Below, piece after piece: positions 26,443 through 35,955 of a stretch of DNA of 64,000 bases (positions are counted from its first letter, which is position 1; each line of letters begins with the position of its first letter). A program made the position numbers and the translations under genes. Under the pieces are notes generated by a model that worked only from the letters and a program-made list of their open reading frames with translations, was not told the DNA's origin and ran no database searches. The DNA lies in contig NZ_NKUF01000004.1 of NCBI RefSeq assembly GCF_003206495.1, positions 62,001 through 126,000 on the forward strand, written 5' to 3'. This DNA is from Gluconacetobacter entanii (GTDB taxonomy: Bacteria; Pseudomonadota; Alphaproteobacteria; Acetobacterales; Acetobacteraceae).

Positions 26443-26517
26443 ATACATTATCTTCGGTATCGGGTAAGCGATAGCGAAGCAATGCAGGCCGTATAACCGA
26501 TGGAAGGCAAACGGGCA

Positions 26518-27204
26518 ATGACTGAAAACAAGATTTTATGGGAAATGGCACCAGGACGTGTCCCCTACCCCGATGCGCTGGCCTGTATGGAGCGTGACGC
26601 CCGTGCGATCCGGGCCGGTGACGCGGGTGAACGGGTGTGGTTGCTGGAACATCCCCCCACCTATACGGCCGGCACGTCGGCCCGGCCGGAAGACCTGTTC
26701 AATCCGGCCGGATATCCCACCTGGCCTGCGGGACGCGGCGGGCAGTGGACCTATCACGGGCCGGGGCAGCGCGTGTGCTATGTCATGCTGGACCTTACGC
26801 AGCCACACGGCCCGGTCCCCGCGCGTGACGTGCGGGCCTATGTCCATGCGCTGGAGGAGTGGCTGATTCGCACACTCGGCCGTTTCGGCGTGACCGGTGA
26901 ACGGCGGGAGGGACGCGTGGGCGTCTGGGTGGTGGACCCGAAAAGCGGGCGGGAGGAAAAGATCGCGGCCATCGGGGTGCGGGTCTCGCGCTGGGTCAGT
27001 TGGCACGGAGTCGCAATCAACGTTGACCATGCCCTGTCGGATTTCGAGGGAATCGTCCCCTGTGGAATCCGCGAATATGGCGTGACCAGCCTGCGCAGGC
27101 TGGGGCTCGACGTCACCATGGCGGATGTGGACCGCGCGCTGCGTGACTGCTGGACGGAGTGTTTCGGCAGCGTGCCGGTGGAAGGGGAATATCTGGAGGC
27201 ATGA
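26518..27204 (+). CDS. lipB: Octanoyl-[ACP]:protein N-octanoyltransferase LipB
   Basis: Transfers octanoyl groups from ACP to lipoyl domains, the first step of lipoate attachment to dehydrogenases. It has 228 residues. The substrate pocket has [11 protein letters not shown], the KIAAIGVR block carries the conserved lysine, and Cys182 in VPCGI is the acyl-thioester nucleophile. The ATG at 26518 gives the usual N-terminus; another ATG lies at 26500. It is adjacent to the divergent tRNA-Leu. Confidence 0.95.
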   Translation: MTENKILWEMAPGRVPYPDALACMERDARAIRAGDAGERVWLLEHPPTYTAGTSARPEDLFNPAGYPTWPAGRGGQWTYHGPGQRVCYVMLDLTQPHGPVPARDVRAYVHALEEWLIRTLGRFGVTGERREGRVGVWVVDPKSGREEKIAAIGVRVSRWVSWHGVAINVDHALSDFEGIVPCGIREYGVTSLRRLGLDVTMADVDRALRDCWTECFGSVPVEGEYLEA

Positions 27205-27323
27205 TGCCGGCCGATCTTCCCGGCGTCACGGCATCGGGGTCTGCCTGAAAGTGATCTGACGGAAGATCCGGGACGCCGCCCTGCCAGGATGGCGTTCCCT
27301 GAAACTGCATGATTCGCAGCCTC

Positions 27324-27959
27324 TTACTTCGTGGTGCTGAGGGAAAACAGGTCATCAGGCCATGCAGGACCGGCATGGACATCATCGAGGTCGAGGCGGA
27401 TATGCTGGCGTTCCACGTCCGTCATCTCGATGGCGATCAGGCTCAGCGTGCCCGAGATATCCGAAAAGCCCAGCGTCAGGAGCCCCTGCGACGGGCTGTC
27501 GGAACGCGCCATGGAGATCTGGAGGCTGTTGGTCCCGTGCTGGACGGAAGTCACGACGATCTCTCCATCCAGATGCACGGGCTGTTGCAGCAGCAGGCCA
27601 AGCGGCTGGTGCCCGAGCGACATGCGCGTTACGGAATCGCGGCGCGGGTCGATGAACACCAGATGCCCGTTCGCCGCCGTCAGCTTCATCGCGGCGGGCG
27701 TGGTGTAGTCAAGGCGCAGCCTGCCCGGATCATAATACAGCTTCCCGTCGCCCTTCCCGCCATCGGGCCAGGTCTGGACGAAATGCGCGCCAAGGCCGTG
27801 CGTGTCATTGAGGTAATGCTCGACCCGCGTGATCTCGTCCTTCTGGCTCAGCGTCGCCTTGTCCGGCACTGCCTGACAAGCGCCAAGCAGCATCAGCAGG
27901 CCGCCCGCCATCAGGCGGCGGACGTGAAAGGGAAATGCCGGTTTCATGGCATCTTTCAT
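27324..27959 (-). CDS. LolA-like outer membrane lipoprotein carrier with lipobox
   Basis: A 211-residue protein of the LolA fold. The mature part has YLNDTHGLGAHFVQTWPDG, GKLYYDPGRLRLDYTTPA and DPRRDSVTRMSL, the usual LolA progression. LolA shuttles lipoproteins across the periplasm. Unusually, the N-terminal signal ends in LLGACQ, a lipobox with Cys28, so this copy may itself be a lipoprotein anchored to a membrane. The start overlaps the bolA stop by four bases. An ATG four codons downstream (27947) is an alternative start and would keep the lipobox. Confidence 0.85.
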   Translation of the reverse strand: MKDAMKPAFPFHVRRLMAGGLLMLLGACQAVPDKATLSQKDEITRVEHYLNDTHGLGAHFVQTWPDGGKGDGKLYYDPGRLRLDYTTPAAMKLTAANGHLVFIDPRRDSVTRMSLGHQPLGLLLQQPVHLDGEIVVTSVQHGTNSLQISMARSDSPSQGLLTLGFSDISGTLSLIAIEMTDVERQHIRLDLDDVHAGPAWPDDLFSLSTTK

Positions 27960-28270
27960 GATGTCGTCATCCGTTCCTGTTCCGCAGGCGTGCGCAGGGT
28001 CAGAGACAGCGCATGCATGCCGCCCGCGAATTCATCGGCCAGCAGTTCGTGGACAAGGCGGGAGCGCTGCACCCGGCCCATGTCGGCAAAGGCGTCGCTG
28101 ACAACCAGCACGTTATAATGACTCTCCCCCGCCTGCACGCCATTGTCGCGTATCCCGACATGGTGGGCATGGCGGGCGCTGTCGTCGTGAACATGCAGTT
28201 CCACGGGGGCGAGACGCTCACGAAGGCATGTCTCGATTCGGGCGGCGCGTCCCGCGATCCGGTCTGTCAT
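27956..28270 (-). CDS. bolA: BolA family protein
   Basis: A 104-residue BolA-like protein, a partner of monothiol glutaredoxins in iron-sulfur handling and a stress-related regulator. The core has LRERLAPVELHVHDDSARHAHH, then ESHYNVLVVSDAF and the helix RSRLVHELLADEF with MHALSL at the end, the normal BolA pattern. The ATG at 28270 has GAGGAAG seven bases upstream, so the long extension to 28435 is rejected. Divergent from the J-domain gene, as in many Alphaproteobacteria. Confidence 0.92.
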   Translation of the reverse strand: MTDRIAGRAARIETCLRERLAPVELHVHDDSARHAHHVGIRDNGVQAGESHYNVLVVSDAFADMGRVQRSRLVHELLADEFAGGMHALSLTLRTPAEQERMTTS

Positions 28271-28349
28271 TGGCTGCTTCCTCTGCTCCATGGCCACACT
28301 CGCACATCTTCGCTCTTGCACGAAGCATGAACGGACGCACATAACGGGA

Positions 28350-28964
28350 ATGATGAAGAGAAGGAATACACGTCCCAAGGCCTTTGACCCCGATCCGGAC
28401 GCACCGGCGCGCTGCTGCGACATGGCCGGATGCACCGAGGCCGCAGGTTATCGCGCGCCGCGTTCGCGCGACGCGCTGAACCAGTATTTCTGGTTCTGCC
28501 TGGAACATGTGCGTGAATACAATGCGCGCTGGGACTACTACAAAGGCATGTCGCCCTGGCAGATCGAGGCCCATATCCGCGCCGATGTGTCGTGGAACAG
28601 GCCGTCATGGCGACTGGGGCAGGCCAATGGCGCGCGTGGCTTTGACGAGGAGGAAATCCTCGACCCGCTTGACCTGCTGAAAAACGGTGCGCGCACGCGG
28701 GCACGCCGCGCGCAGGAACGTGACGCGCGCCATGCCGCCCCGGATGAACTGAAATACCCGCTCAGCGTGCTGGACCTTGGCTGGCCCATCTCGCTCGATG
28801 AACTGAAGACACGCTACAAGGCGCTGGCCCGCCAGCATCACCCCGACGCCAATGGCGGCGATCGCGCGGCGGAAGAGCGGCTTAAGGGGATCAATGTTGC
28901 CTATACGGCGATCCGTGCCCATCTTGTGGCAATGCCGGACGGCGGACTTGCCCGTTCGGCCTAG
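28350..28964 (+). CDS. J-domain (DnaJ-like) protein
   Basis: A 204-residue protein with the J domain at its C-terminus: the helix LDELKTRYKALARQHHPDANGG carries HPD at residues 164-166, needed to stimulate DnaK ATPase. The N-terminal half contains CCDMAGC and an aromatic FWFCLEHVREYN block found in alphaproteobacterial J-domain proteins next to cobS. The ATG at 28350 with CGGGA just upstream is preferred to the frame start at 28290. Upstream of cobS-cobT, the same order as in many Alphaproteobacteria. Confidence 0.9.
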   Translation: MMKRRNTRPKAFDPDPDAPARCCDMAGCTEAAGYRAPRSRDALNQYFWFCLEHVREYNARWDYYKGMSPWQIEAHIRADVSWNRPSWRLGQANGARGFDEEEILDPLDLLKNGARTRARRAQERDARHAAPDELKYPLSVLDLGWPISLDELKTRYKALARQHHPDANGGDRAAEERLKGINVAYTAIRAHLVAMPDGGLARSA

Positions 28965-29065
28965 ATTTTAAGTGATGGCTGATCGCCCGTCCCCTTCCTA
29001 TACTCCTGTGTATGACGTTACCTGTCGTGCCGGATCGCGGCGTATGATGGCAGGGGCACCAGAAT

Positions 29066-30112
29066 ATGACGGACACGATATCAATGAATGCACTCGAAGA
29101 GCTTACGCCCGGAAATGTCGATGCGGCAGGCGAGCCGCTGCCTCCCATTTCCGCCATTTCCCAGCCTGACCGCAAGGTCTCGGCGCGGGAGGTGTTCGGT
29201 ATCGACAGCGATATGGAAGTGCCCGCATTTTCGGTGCGCACCGACCATGTGCCCCAGATCGACCCGACCTACCAGTTCGACCATGACACCACGCTGGCCA
29301 TCCTTGCGGGCTTTGCCTTCAACCGCCGCGTGATGGTCCAGGGCTATCACGGCACGGGCAAGTCTTCGCATATCGAGCAGGTGGCCGCGCGGCTGAACTG
29401 GCCGAGCGTGCGCATCAACCTCGACAGCCATATTTCGCGTATCGACCTGATCGGCAAGGATGCGATCGTCCTGAAGGACGGCAAGCAGATCACCGAATTC
29501 CGCGAGGGCCTGCTGCCATGGGGCCTGCAGCATCCCTGCGCGCTGGTGTTTGACGAATATGACGCGGGACGGCCCGATGTCATGTTCGTCATCCAGCGCG
29601 TGCTCGAGGTGGAGGGACATCTGACGCTGCTGGACCAGAACCGCGTCATCCGCCCCAACCCCGCCTTCCGCCTGTTCGCGACGGCCAACACCGTCGGCCT
29701 TGGCGATACCACGGGCCTGTATCATGGCACCCAGCAGATCAACCAGGGGCAGATGGATCGCTGGAACATCGTCACGACGCTGAATTACCTGCCCCATGCG
29801 CAGGAAAGCGCCATTGTCATGGCGAAGATGGGGATCGACCCGAAGAAGAACCCGCAGGACGCCAGGCGGATCGAGATGATGGTCGCCCTTGCGGACCTGA
29901 CGCGTTCGGGGTTCATCGCGGGCGACATCTCCACCGTCATGTCACCGCGCACGGTCATCAGTTGGGCCGAAAACTATCGTATTTTCAAGGATCTGGCCTT
30001 TGCGTTCCGTGTGACGTTCCTGAATAAGTGCGATGAGGCGGAACGGCCGACCGTGGCCGAATATTACCAGCGCTGTTTCAACGCCGACCTGATGCCACCG
30101 CAGGCACGCTAA
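29066..30112 (+). CDS. cobS: Cobaltochelatase AAA+ subunit CobS
   Basis: ATPase subunit of the aerobic cobaltochelatase (CobN-CobS-CobT), which inserts cobalt into hydrogenobyrinate diamide during cobalamin synthesis. The 348 residues have Walker A GYHGTGKS at 93-100, Walker [10 protein letters not shown] near 168-176, and a sensor segment FATANTVG. It is followed after 39 bases by cobT. CobN is not in this window. CobS/CobT pairs resemble MoxR-VWA pairs, but sequence and neighbourhood fit CobS. Confidence 0.93.
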   Translation: MTDTISMNALEELTPGNVDAAGEPLPPISAISQPDRKVSAREVFGIDSDMEVPAFSVRTDHVPQIDPTYQFDHDTTLAILAGFAFNRRVMVQGYHGTGKSSHIEQVAARLNWPSVRINLDSHISRIDLIGKDAIVLKDGKQITEFREGLLPWGLQHPCALVFDEYDAGRPDVMFVIQRVLEVEGHLTLLDQNRVIRPNPAFRLFATANTVGLGDTTGLYHGTQQINQGQMDRWNIVTTLNYLPHAQESAIVMAKMGIDPKKNPQDARRIEMMVALADLTRSGFIAGDISTVMSPRTVISWAENYRIFKDLAFAFRVTFLNKCDEAERPTVAEYYQRCFNADLMPPQAR

Positions 30113-30151
30113 GGCAGCGCAGAACGATTCCAGAGCAGGCAGGCATACGGC

Positions 30152-32044
30152 ATGCGTGAAAAGACCCCATCCTCGCGTTCGGGCGAAGCTTCAGCCCAGC
30201 GGACCGCACGCGCCGAGCGTTTCAAGCGCGCGACGGTCGGGGCTGTCCGCGCCGTGGGCGGCAATGCCGCGACGGAGGTGACGTTCCTTAACGGTCCCGT
30301 CGCCCCCGGTGTCTCTGTGGTGGGCACGCAGGTGCGCCTGCCCGCGCCGGCGGCGGGCATGTCGGAGGTTGACATGATGCGCCTGCGTGGTGTCGCGGAT
30401 GCGGCGGCATTGCGGGTGCGCCATCATGACGCGGCCATCCATGCCGCGGCCCAGCCTGACGCGGGCGAGGCACGCGACATCTATGACGCGCTGGAACAGG
30501 CGCGGGTTGAAAGTGTCGGCGCGCGGCACATGGCAGGCATGGCCGCCAACCTTCAGGCCAGGCTGGCGCAGGAATGTGCGGAAATGGGCCTTGGCGACGC
30601 CAATGGCGGACGCCAGATGCCCACGGCACTTGCGTTCGGCCTGCTGGCGCGCGCGCGCATGACGGGCCAGCCTGTGACGGAGTCCATGAAGACCACCATG
30701 CAGCGCTGGCAGGATGAACTGCCCGCCAATGTGCTGCAGGCGCTTGATGCGATGGTCGCCCGGCAGGACAGCCAGGTGGATTTCGCCCGTGCCGCCCGGC
30801 AGTTGCTGATGGCCTGTGACCTGATCGAGCAGGAAACCGACCCCGAGGCGGAGGACGAGGACGGAACCGCGTCCGCCCAGTCGGATGAAAGCGATGCCTC
30901 CGACGCGCCGGAGGAGCCGAACCCGCAGGAGCAGGACAGCCCGGCGGAGGAAGAGGATCCCGGCCTGCAGATGCAGATGTCGCAGGGCACCGGTATGGGA
31001 GAGGACGAGCAGGATAACGGCGAGCAGGACGGTGCGGCTTCCGGTTCGGAGGAAGCGGGCGGTCCCTCCGAAGATGCGGAAGACGCGGATCAGGACAGGA
31101 TCCCGGGCTATCACGCCTATACCACTGCCTATGACGAGGAAATCGGCGCGGAAGACCTGTGCGATGCGGAGGAACTGTTCCGCCTGCGCCAGACCCTCGA
31201 CCAGCAGTTGGTGAGCATGCAGGGCGTGGTGTCGAAACTGGCGAACCGCCTGCAGCGCCGCCTGATGGCGCAGCAGACCCGGGCGTGGGAGTTCGATCTG
31301 GAGGAAGGCATCCTCGATGCTGGCCGCCTGTCGCGCATCGTGGTCAACCCGATGCTTTCGCTGTCGTACAAGCGCGAACGCGACACGGATTTCCGTGACA
31401 CCGTGGTGACGCTGCTGATTGACAATTCCGGGTCGATGCGTGGCCGCCCGATTTCGGTTGCGGCGATGTGTGGCGATATCCTCGCCCGCACGCTTGAACG
31501 CTGCGCGGTCAAGGTGGAGGTGCTTGGCTTTACCACCCGCGCGTGGAAAGGCGGGCGCAGCCGGGAGCAATGGGTGACCGATGGCAAGCCCGCCAATCCC
31601 GGGCGCCTCAATGACCTGCGCCATATTGTGTACAAGGCGGCGGACATGCCGTGGCGTCGGGCGCGCAAGAATCTTGGCCTGATGCTGCGCGAAGGGCTGC
31701 TGAAGGAAAACATCGACGGTGAAGCGCTGCTGTGGGCGCAGCGCCGCCTGCGGGCGCGTCCCGAAAGCCGCAAGATTTTGATGGTGATTTCCGATGGCGC
31801 GCCGGTGGATGACAGTACCCTGTCGGTCAATCCCGGCTCCTACCTGGAGACGCACCTGCGCGAAGTCATTGCACAGATCGAGACGCGCAGCGCCATCGAA
31901 CTGCTGGCCATCGGGATCGGGCATGACGTGACCCGGTATTACCGCCGCGCCGTCACCATTACCGACGCGGAGGAACTGGGTGGCACGATGATGCAGAAAC
32001 TCTCCGAGCTGTTCACCGAAGAAAAGTCGGGGGGACGGCGCTAG
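30152..32044 (+). CDS. cobT: Cobaltochelatase subunit CobT with VWA domain
   Basis: A 630-residue partner of CobS. The N-terminal domain (about 1-225) is followed by a very acidic, Ser/Glu/Asp-rich segment (about 225-325) and a C-terminal von Willebrand A domain whose MIDAS motif DNSGSMRG begins at residue 424. Such an acidic linker is known in CobT and in the ChlD subunit of magnesium chelatase. CobS and CobT form a chaperone-like ring that drives CobN. It ends at a dispersed repeat element and faces the decarboxylase gene. Confidence 0.93.
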   Translation: MREKTPSSRSGEASAQRTARAERFKRATVGAVRAVGGNAATEVTFLNGPVAPGVSVVGTQVRLPAPAAGMSEVDMMRLRGVADAAALRVRHHDAAIHAAAQPDAGEARDIYDALEQARVESVGARHMAGMAANLQARLAQECAEMGLGDANGGRQMPTALAFGLLARARMTGQPVTESMKTTMQRWQDELPANVLQALDAMVARQDSQVDFARAARQLLMACDLIEQETDPEAEDEDGTASAQSDESDASDAPEEPNPQEQDSPAEEEDPGLQMQMSQGTGMGEDEQDNGEQDGAASGSEEAGGPSEDAEDADQDRIPGYHAYTTAYDEEIGAEDLCDAEELFRLRQTLDQQLVSMQGVVSKLANRLQRRLMAQQTRAWEFDLEEGILDAGRLSRIVVNPMLSLSYKRERDTDFRDTVVTLLIDNSGSMRGRPISVAAMCGDILARTLERCAVKVEVLGFTTRAWKGGRSREQWVTDGKPANPGRLNDLRHIVYKAADMPWRRARKNLGLMLREGLLKENIDGEALLWAQRRLRARPESRKILMVISDGAPVDDSTLSVNPGSYLETHLREVIAQIETRSAIELLAIGIGHDVTRYYRRAVTITDAEELGGTMMQKLSELFTEEKSGGRR

Positions 32045-32072
32045 TCTCCTCTCCTGCTGCTGGCAGGTCTTG

Positions 32073-32153
32073 AAAGTTTTTGGTGAAGCTTCTTCCAAAA
32101 AGCTTCAGGGGAACGTCGCCTTTTCAGAGAAAAGGCGACGTCCGGAAGCTTCC
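32073..32153. repeat. Dispersed hairpin repeat, copy A
   Basis: The element starts AAAGTTTTTGGTGAAGC and contains two hairpins: GAAGCTT/AAGCTTC in the left half and a perfect 10-bp stem GTCGCCTTTT/AAAAGGCGAC with a five-base loop in the right half, then CCGGAAGCTT. It fills almost the whole gap between convergent cobT and the PLP decarboxylase. It shares its left half with copies B and C and its right half with B and D. It may act as a bidirectional terminator. Confidence 0.85.
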
Positions 32154-32157
32154 GTTG

Positions 32158-33618
32158 TCAGCCCTGCTTTTCCCGGGCAAGCCGTGCATCCGCGAGTTCG
32201 AGGAGCTTCTCAAGCATCCGGTCCACATCCGCCTCCACCGTGCGGTGGTTGACGATGGCCGCGCGCACGGCCTTGCGTCCCCCGATCACGGTGGTGGACG
32301 GGGCCGCGACGCCGCTTTCATGCAGGTCCTTGACGATTTCGCCATTGAAATGGTCAAGGTCGTCCACGGTGGCGAGCACACGGAAACACACAATGTTCAG
32401 CGTGACCGGCGCCAGCAGTTCCGTGCGCGGATTTTCCTCCACCCGGCGGGCCAGGTGACGGGCGATGGCGCAGCATCCCGCCACCATTTCACCCATCCGT
32501 TCCGCGCCATAGGTGCCCAGCGTCATCCAGACCTTCAGCGCACGGAAACCACGTGACAGGTCGGGGCCAAGGTCACAGAACCACGGACCGTTTGTCGCAA
32601 GGCCCCTGTCCTCCCGCGCGAGGTAACTGCGCGACTGTGCAAAGGCGGCGGCCTGAAGCGTGGGGTCGCGCACGAGGATGCAGCCCGCGTCGTACTGCAC
32701 CTGCGCCCATTTGTGGAAATCGAATGCGATGCTGTCGGCGCGTTCCATCCCCTTGAGCATCGGCCGCAGGTCCGGCGACAGGGCCGCCAGCGCGCCGAAG
32801 GCCCCATCGACATGGAACCACAGCTTTTCGCGCGCGGCGATGTTGGCCAACTGGTCCAGATCGTCGATGGAGCCGGTATCGACGGTTCCCGCAGTGCCGA
32901 CAATCATGAAGGGTTCGTACCCGGCCGCGCGGTCACGGGCGATGGCCTTTTCCAGTTCCGGCAGGATCATGCGGTTGTTGCGGTCCACCGGGATGATCCG
33001 CAGGGCGTCGGACCCCAGCCCCGTCAGGTCGAACGCACGCGAAATGCAGCCATGGGCGCTGGCGGCGGCATATCCCGTCAGCCTGCGCGTCCCCACCCCG
33101 GCATGGCGCATCGCCAGGCCGTCCGGCACGGCGCGGCTGGCGGTGATGACCGCGATCATGTTGGCCATGGACGACCCCGTCACCAGCAGGCCGGAACAGT
33201 CGGTGGGAAAACCGCAGATCTGCGCGGCCCAGCGGATGACCTCGCGCTCCACCTCGATCGGGGCATGGTCACGGCCGCCACAGTTGGCGTTCAGCCCCCC
33301 TGCCAGCAGTTCAGACAGCATCCCGATCGCGGTACCCCCTCCATGGACCCACCCCATGAAGCCCGGATGCACGTTGCCCGTGGCATAGGGCACGACCAGT
33401 TGCTGGAAACGGGCATAGAGGTCTTCGGGCGCGGAGGGGCCGGCCGGCAGGCCCGTACGCAGTTCCTGGCGCAGCCCGTTGGGCATGGGCTGCCACACCG
33501 GCTGTTCACGCAGGTGGCTGAGGCGATCGATCATGTCGTCCAGCATCCGGTGTCCCAGCTGACGCAGCGCGTCCCAGTTGTCAGGATCCAGTCCACTCAT
33601 GTTTCGTTCGTCCACCAT
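32158..33618 (-). CDS. Pyridoxal-dependent decarboxylase (group II, aromatic-amino-acid decarboxylase-like)
   Basis: A 486-residue PLP enzyme. The N-terminus HRMLDDMIDRL, the NVHPGFMGWVHGGG segment, GLLVTGSSMANM and the cofactor lysine Lys303 in FDFHKWAQV place it in the group II decarboxylase family, nearest in pattern to aromatic-L-amino-acid decarboxylases. HVDGAFG supplies the aspartate that contacts the PLP ring. The substrate (tyrosine, tryptophan, DOPA or another amino acid) cannot be read from sequence. An ATG six codons in (33600) is an alternative start. It is separated from convergent cobT by a repeat element. Confidence 0.9.
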   Translation of the reverse strand: MVDERNMSGLDPDNWDALRQLGHRMLDDMIDRLSHLREQPVWQPMPNGLRQELRTGLPAGPSAPEDLYARFQQLVVPYATGNVHPGFMGWVHGGGTAIGMLSELLAGGLNANCGGRDHAPIEVEREVIRWAAQICGFPTDCSGLLVTGSSMANMIAVITASRAVPDGLAMRHAGVGTRRLTGYAAASAHGCISRAFDLTGLGSDALRIIPVDRNNRMILPELEKAIARDRAAGYEPFMIVGTAGTVDTGSIDDLDQLANIAAREKLWFHVDGAFGALAALSPDLRPMLKGMERADSIAFDFHKWAQVQYDAGCILVRDPTLQAAAFAQSRSYLAREDRGLATNGPWFCDLGPDLSRGFRALKVWMTLGTYGAERMGEMVAGCCAIARHLARRVEENPRTELLAPVTLNIVCFRVLATVDDLDHFNGEIVKDLHESGVAAPSTTVIGGRKAVRAAIVNHRTVEADVDRMLEKLLELADARLAREKQG

Positions 33619-33725
33619 CTTGCGTCACAATAAATCGGATCAGGCATGCGCCATGAAGCCGCACGTGTCATAGCCTTCCCGCGTCCCAACGGCGAGGGGC
33701 AAAAACACCCGCCATGTTCGCATGC

Positions 33726-34706
33726 TTATGTCTGGCGCGCGATCCCGTCCGTCCGGACTCCGGTGGCGCTGCGGGCATAACGCCGCGCCAGGGTCGCGCA
33801 CACGAACAACTGGATCTGGTGATAGATCATCAGCGGCAGGACGATAATGCCCACCATCGGCCCCGCAAACAGCACGTTGGCCATCGGAACGCCTGACGCC
33901 AGTGTCTTTTTCGAACCGCAGAACACGATCGCCACCTCGTCACGGCGGCTGAAGCCGAGCAGGCGGCTGCCGAACGTTGTCAGGACCAGAACGGTAAGCA
34001 GCAGGATGCTGTCCGCCACCATGATGCGCCCGATCTGTGCCGCGGTAACCCGGTGCCACAGCCCCTGCACCACCGCTTCGCTGAAGGCGGTATAGACGAC
34101 GATCAGGATGGAAGCCCGGTCGGTCATGGAAATCACCTGCTTGTACCGGTGGACCCATCCCCCGATCCATGGCTGCGCCATCTGCCCCAGCATGAAGGGC
34201 AGCAGAAGTTGCAGCATGATCGACGTGATCCCCCCCTGCGTGGAGGCCGACTGGTGCACGACCAGTCCCGTCAGGAGCGGCGTGATGAAAATGCCCATGA
34301 TGTTGGACATGGTGGCCGAACAGATGGCCGCCGCCACGTTCCCCTGCCAGATGGAGGTAAAGGCGATCGAGGACTGCACCGTCGAGGGCAGGCAGCACAG
34401 GAACAGCAGTCCCGTCCAGGTATCGGCATCAAGGAATGCTGGGAACAGCGCATGAAACCCCATTCCCAGCAGCGGGAAGGCCACGAAGGTGCAGCCAAGG
34501 ATCGCCAGATGGAGGCGCCAGTTCGTCATGCCGTCGATGATGGCGCGTCGTGACAGGCGCGCGCCCTGGAAAAAGAACATGACCCCGATCACGATAATGG
34601 CCAGTGTCTGGAAAAAATTGATCCCGTTCCCTGTGCAGGGAAAAAAGGTTGCGATAAGGATCGTGGCAACCAGGCAAAGCAGGAACGTGTCGATCTTGCG
34701 GAACAT
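33726..34706 (-). CDS. Bile acid:sodium symporter-like membrane transporter
   Basis: A 326-residue membrane protein with nine or ten predicted hydrophobic helices, starting MFRKIDTFLLCLVATILIATFFPC. Segments such as LPSTVQSSIAFTSIWQGN and the late FCGSKKTLASGVPMANV match the SBF-like (PF13593) branch of the BART superfamily. These transport organic anions, often with sodium; the substrate is unknown. The frame runs back to 34955, but that extension overlaps the promoter of the divergent gene and lacks family character, so the ATG at 34706 is used. Confidence 0.87.
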   Translation of the reverse strand: MFRKIDTFLLCLVATILIATFFPCTGNGINFFQTLAIIVIGVMFFFQGARLSRRAIIDGMTNWRLHLAILGCTFVAFPLLGMGFHALFPAFLDADTWTGLLFLCCLPSTVQSSIAFTSIWQGNVAAAICSATMSNIMGIFITPLLTGLVVHQSASTQGGITSIMLQLLLPFMLGQMAQPWIGGWVHRYKQVISMTDRASILIVVYTAFSEAVVQGLWHRVTAAQIGRIMVADSILLLTVLVLTTFGSRLLGFSRRDEVAIVFCGSKKTLASGVPMANVLFAGPMVGIIVLPLMIYHQIQLFVCATLARRYARSATGVRTDGIARQT

Positions 34707-34803
34707 GGGGTTTGAAACTTCTGATTGCAGGGGGAGATCTGGCGCTTTTCGATACGGCCACAGATTGCATAATGAACGTATCCAAGCCAGTTTACGCATC
34801 ACA

Positions 34804-35754
34804 ATGAAGAAACTTCTCTTACCGCTTCTCCTTGGCGCCTGCGCGCCCGCGATCGCCTTCCCTGCCGCCAGCGGCGCATGGGCGACCTCCCTGCCGGAAG
34901 AATGCGCGGTCTCGTCCGCCACCAGCAGCCAGGCGCACGTGACGGACAGCATCATCTCCCGCGGGTATGACCTGCGCCTTGCGGGGGAACATGCGCATCA
35001 GGAACTGCGTGCGGGTGACATCACCGCCACCGGCAGCGGGATGAATGCCGCCGAACTGCATGACCTGGAGGATGCGGCATCCCTGGTCATGGTGGCAACC
35101 CTGACGGGCCACCATTCCGACCACTGCCCCAATTCCTATTTCCTGCAGGTCGTCGCCCCCGTCCTTGACGGGGTGCAGTCGGGCAAGAGCTACGACCTTG
35201 TGTGGGATAACGCGGACATGTCCACGGGGACGATCCACCTGTCCTTCCGTCGTGCCCACCTGCGCCTGACGGGCGGGCGCACGCCTGACGCCCCTGCCGT
35301 CATGACGCTGGAGACGCAGGGCGTGAACATCAATGGCAGCAAGAATCACCTGCTGGAGGCGACGATGCCACAGCAGGCCTCGGCGTCCGCTTCCATGCCC
35401 GCATCGGATATCGTGCCGCTTGCCGCCGCCATCGTCGGCCACCCGAGCGAGAGTGTCGCGGTGCCGGTGGAACTGACCTCGGTCAAGGCGGTGCGTGACA
35501 CGATGCAGATTTCGGGCAACGGCAAGGCGACCCTGACGGGCAATACCGATGCCTCCGCCGGGGAGGGCCATGTGGCGGTCCAGCATCTTGACGACATCAT
35601 CGCGACCCTGCGCGACAGTGGCCAGACGAAGGCCAGCGCGGCCCTGGTCTTGGCCAAGCTGTTCGGGCACCGTTCGGCCACTGGCACGTCGTGGGACGTG
35701 AACTGGGATGCCGGTGTCCTGACGGTCAACCATATCCCCCTGCCCATCCGCTAA
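34804..35754 (+). CDS. Secreted protein of unknown function
   Basis: A 316-residue protein starting MKKLLLPLLLGACAPAIAF, a signal peptide with cleavage probably after AFA or AWA. The lipobox-like LGAC could make it a lipoprotein instead. The mature part is mostly beta-type sequence with a His/Cys-containing segment GHHSDHCPN, and the last 90 residues (ISGNGKATLTGNT, AALVLAKLFGH, WDAGVLTVNHIPLPI) resemble the closing repeats of AsmA or DUF2125-type proteins. That likeness is weak, and I do not assign a family. Divergent from the transporter. Confidence 0.75.
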   Translation: MKKLLLPLLLGACAPAIAFPAASGAWATSLPEECAVSSATSSQAHVTDSIISRGYDLRLAGEHAHQELRAGDITATGSGMNAAELHDLEDAASLVMVATLTGHHSDHCPNSYFLQVVAPVLDGVQSGKSYDLVWDNADMSTGTIHLSFRRAHLRLTGGRTPDAPAVMTLETQGVNINGSKNHLLEATMPQQASASASMPASDIVPLAAAIVGHPSESVAVPVELTSVKAVRDTMQISGNGKATLTGNTDASAGEGHVAVQHLDDIIATLRDSGQTKASAALVLAKLFGHRSATGTSWDVNWDAGVLTVNHIPLPIR

Positions 35755-35771
35755 AAACGGTTTGAAAAGTT

Positions 35772-35853
35772 AAAAGTTTTTGGTGAAGCCTTTTTCAAAA
35801 AGCTTCGAAGAACGTCCCCCCTTTCGATCAAAAGGCGACACCCGGAAACTTTT
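35772..35853. repeat. Dispersed hairpin repeat, copy B (most complete)
   Basis: Begins AAAAGTTTTTGGTGAAGC and ends CCCGGAAACTTTT, so its ends are imperfect inverted repeats (10 of 12 bases). Inside are the left hairpin GAAGC...GCTTC and a degenerate right stem with AAAAGGCGAC. It lies in the 201-base gap between the secreted-protein gene and convergent mfd. Confidence 0.85.
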
Positions 35854-35882
35854 GCTTTCAAATGGTTCCTGAAGGAAACCAC

Positions 35883-35916
35883 CCGGACGCGGCTTTCGCG
35901 AAAAGGCCACGTCCGG
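35883..35916. terminator. Strong hairpin downstream of mfd, beside repeat copy B
   Basis: CCGGACG at 35883-35889 pairs with CGTCCGG at 35910-35916, and the stem continues inward through GGC and TTT around CGCG with one mismatch. The bases CTTTCGCGAAAAGGC resemble the right arm of the dispersed repeat, so this may be a solo or decayed arm. It probably terminates mfd. Confidence 0.65.
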
Positions 35917-35955
35917 ACGCATCTCCTGATCCGCGCGATATTGCGCGGACCATCC

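Noticed and set aside
26169-26496. ORFs on both strands across the tRNA (26169-26444 minus, 26188-26496 plus)
   Set aside because: They overlap the tRNA-Leu; the RPRRLELPRGFPHK-like translation is a well-known artefact of reading through a leucine tRNA.
28965-29065. Cobalamin riboswitch upstream of cobS
   Set aside because: The gap is only about 100 bases and shows no B12-box-like sequence; cobS follows the J-domain gene directly.
30191-32098. 635-codon open frame antisense to cobT
   Set aside because: Long His/Arg/Leu-rich shadow frame caused by high GC at third positions; cobT on the plus strand has clear domains and motifs.
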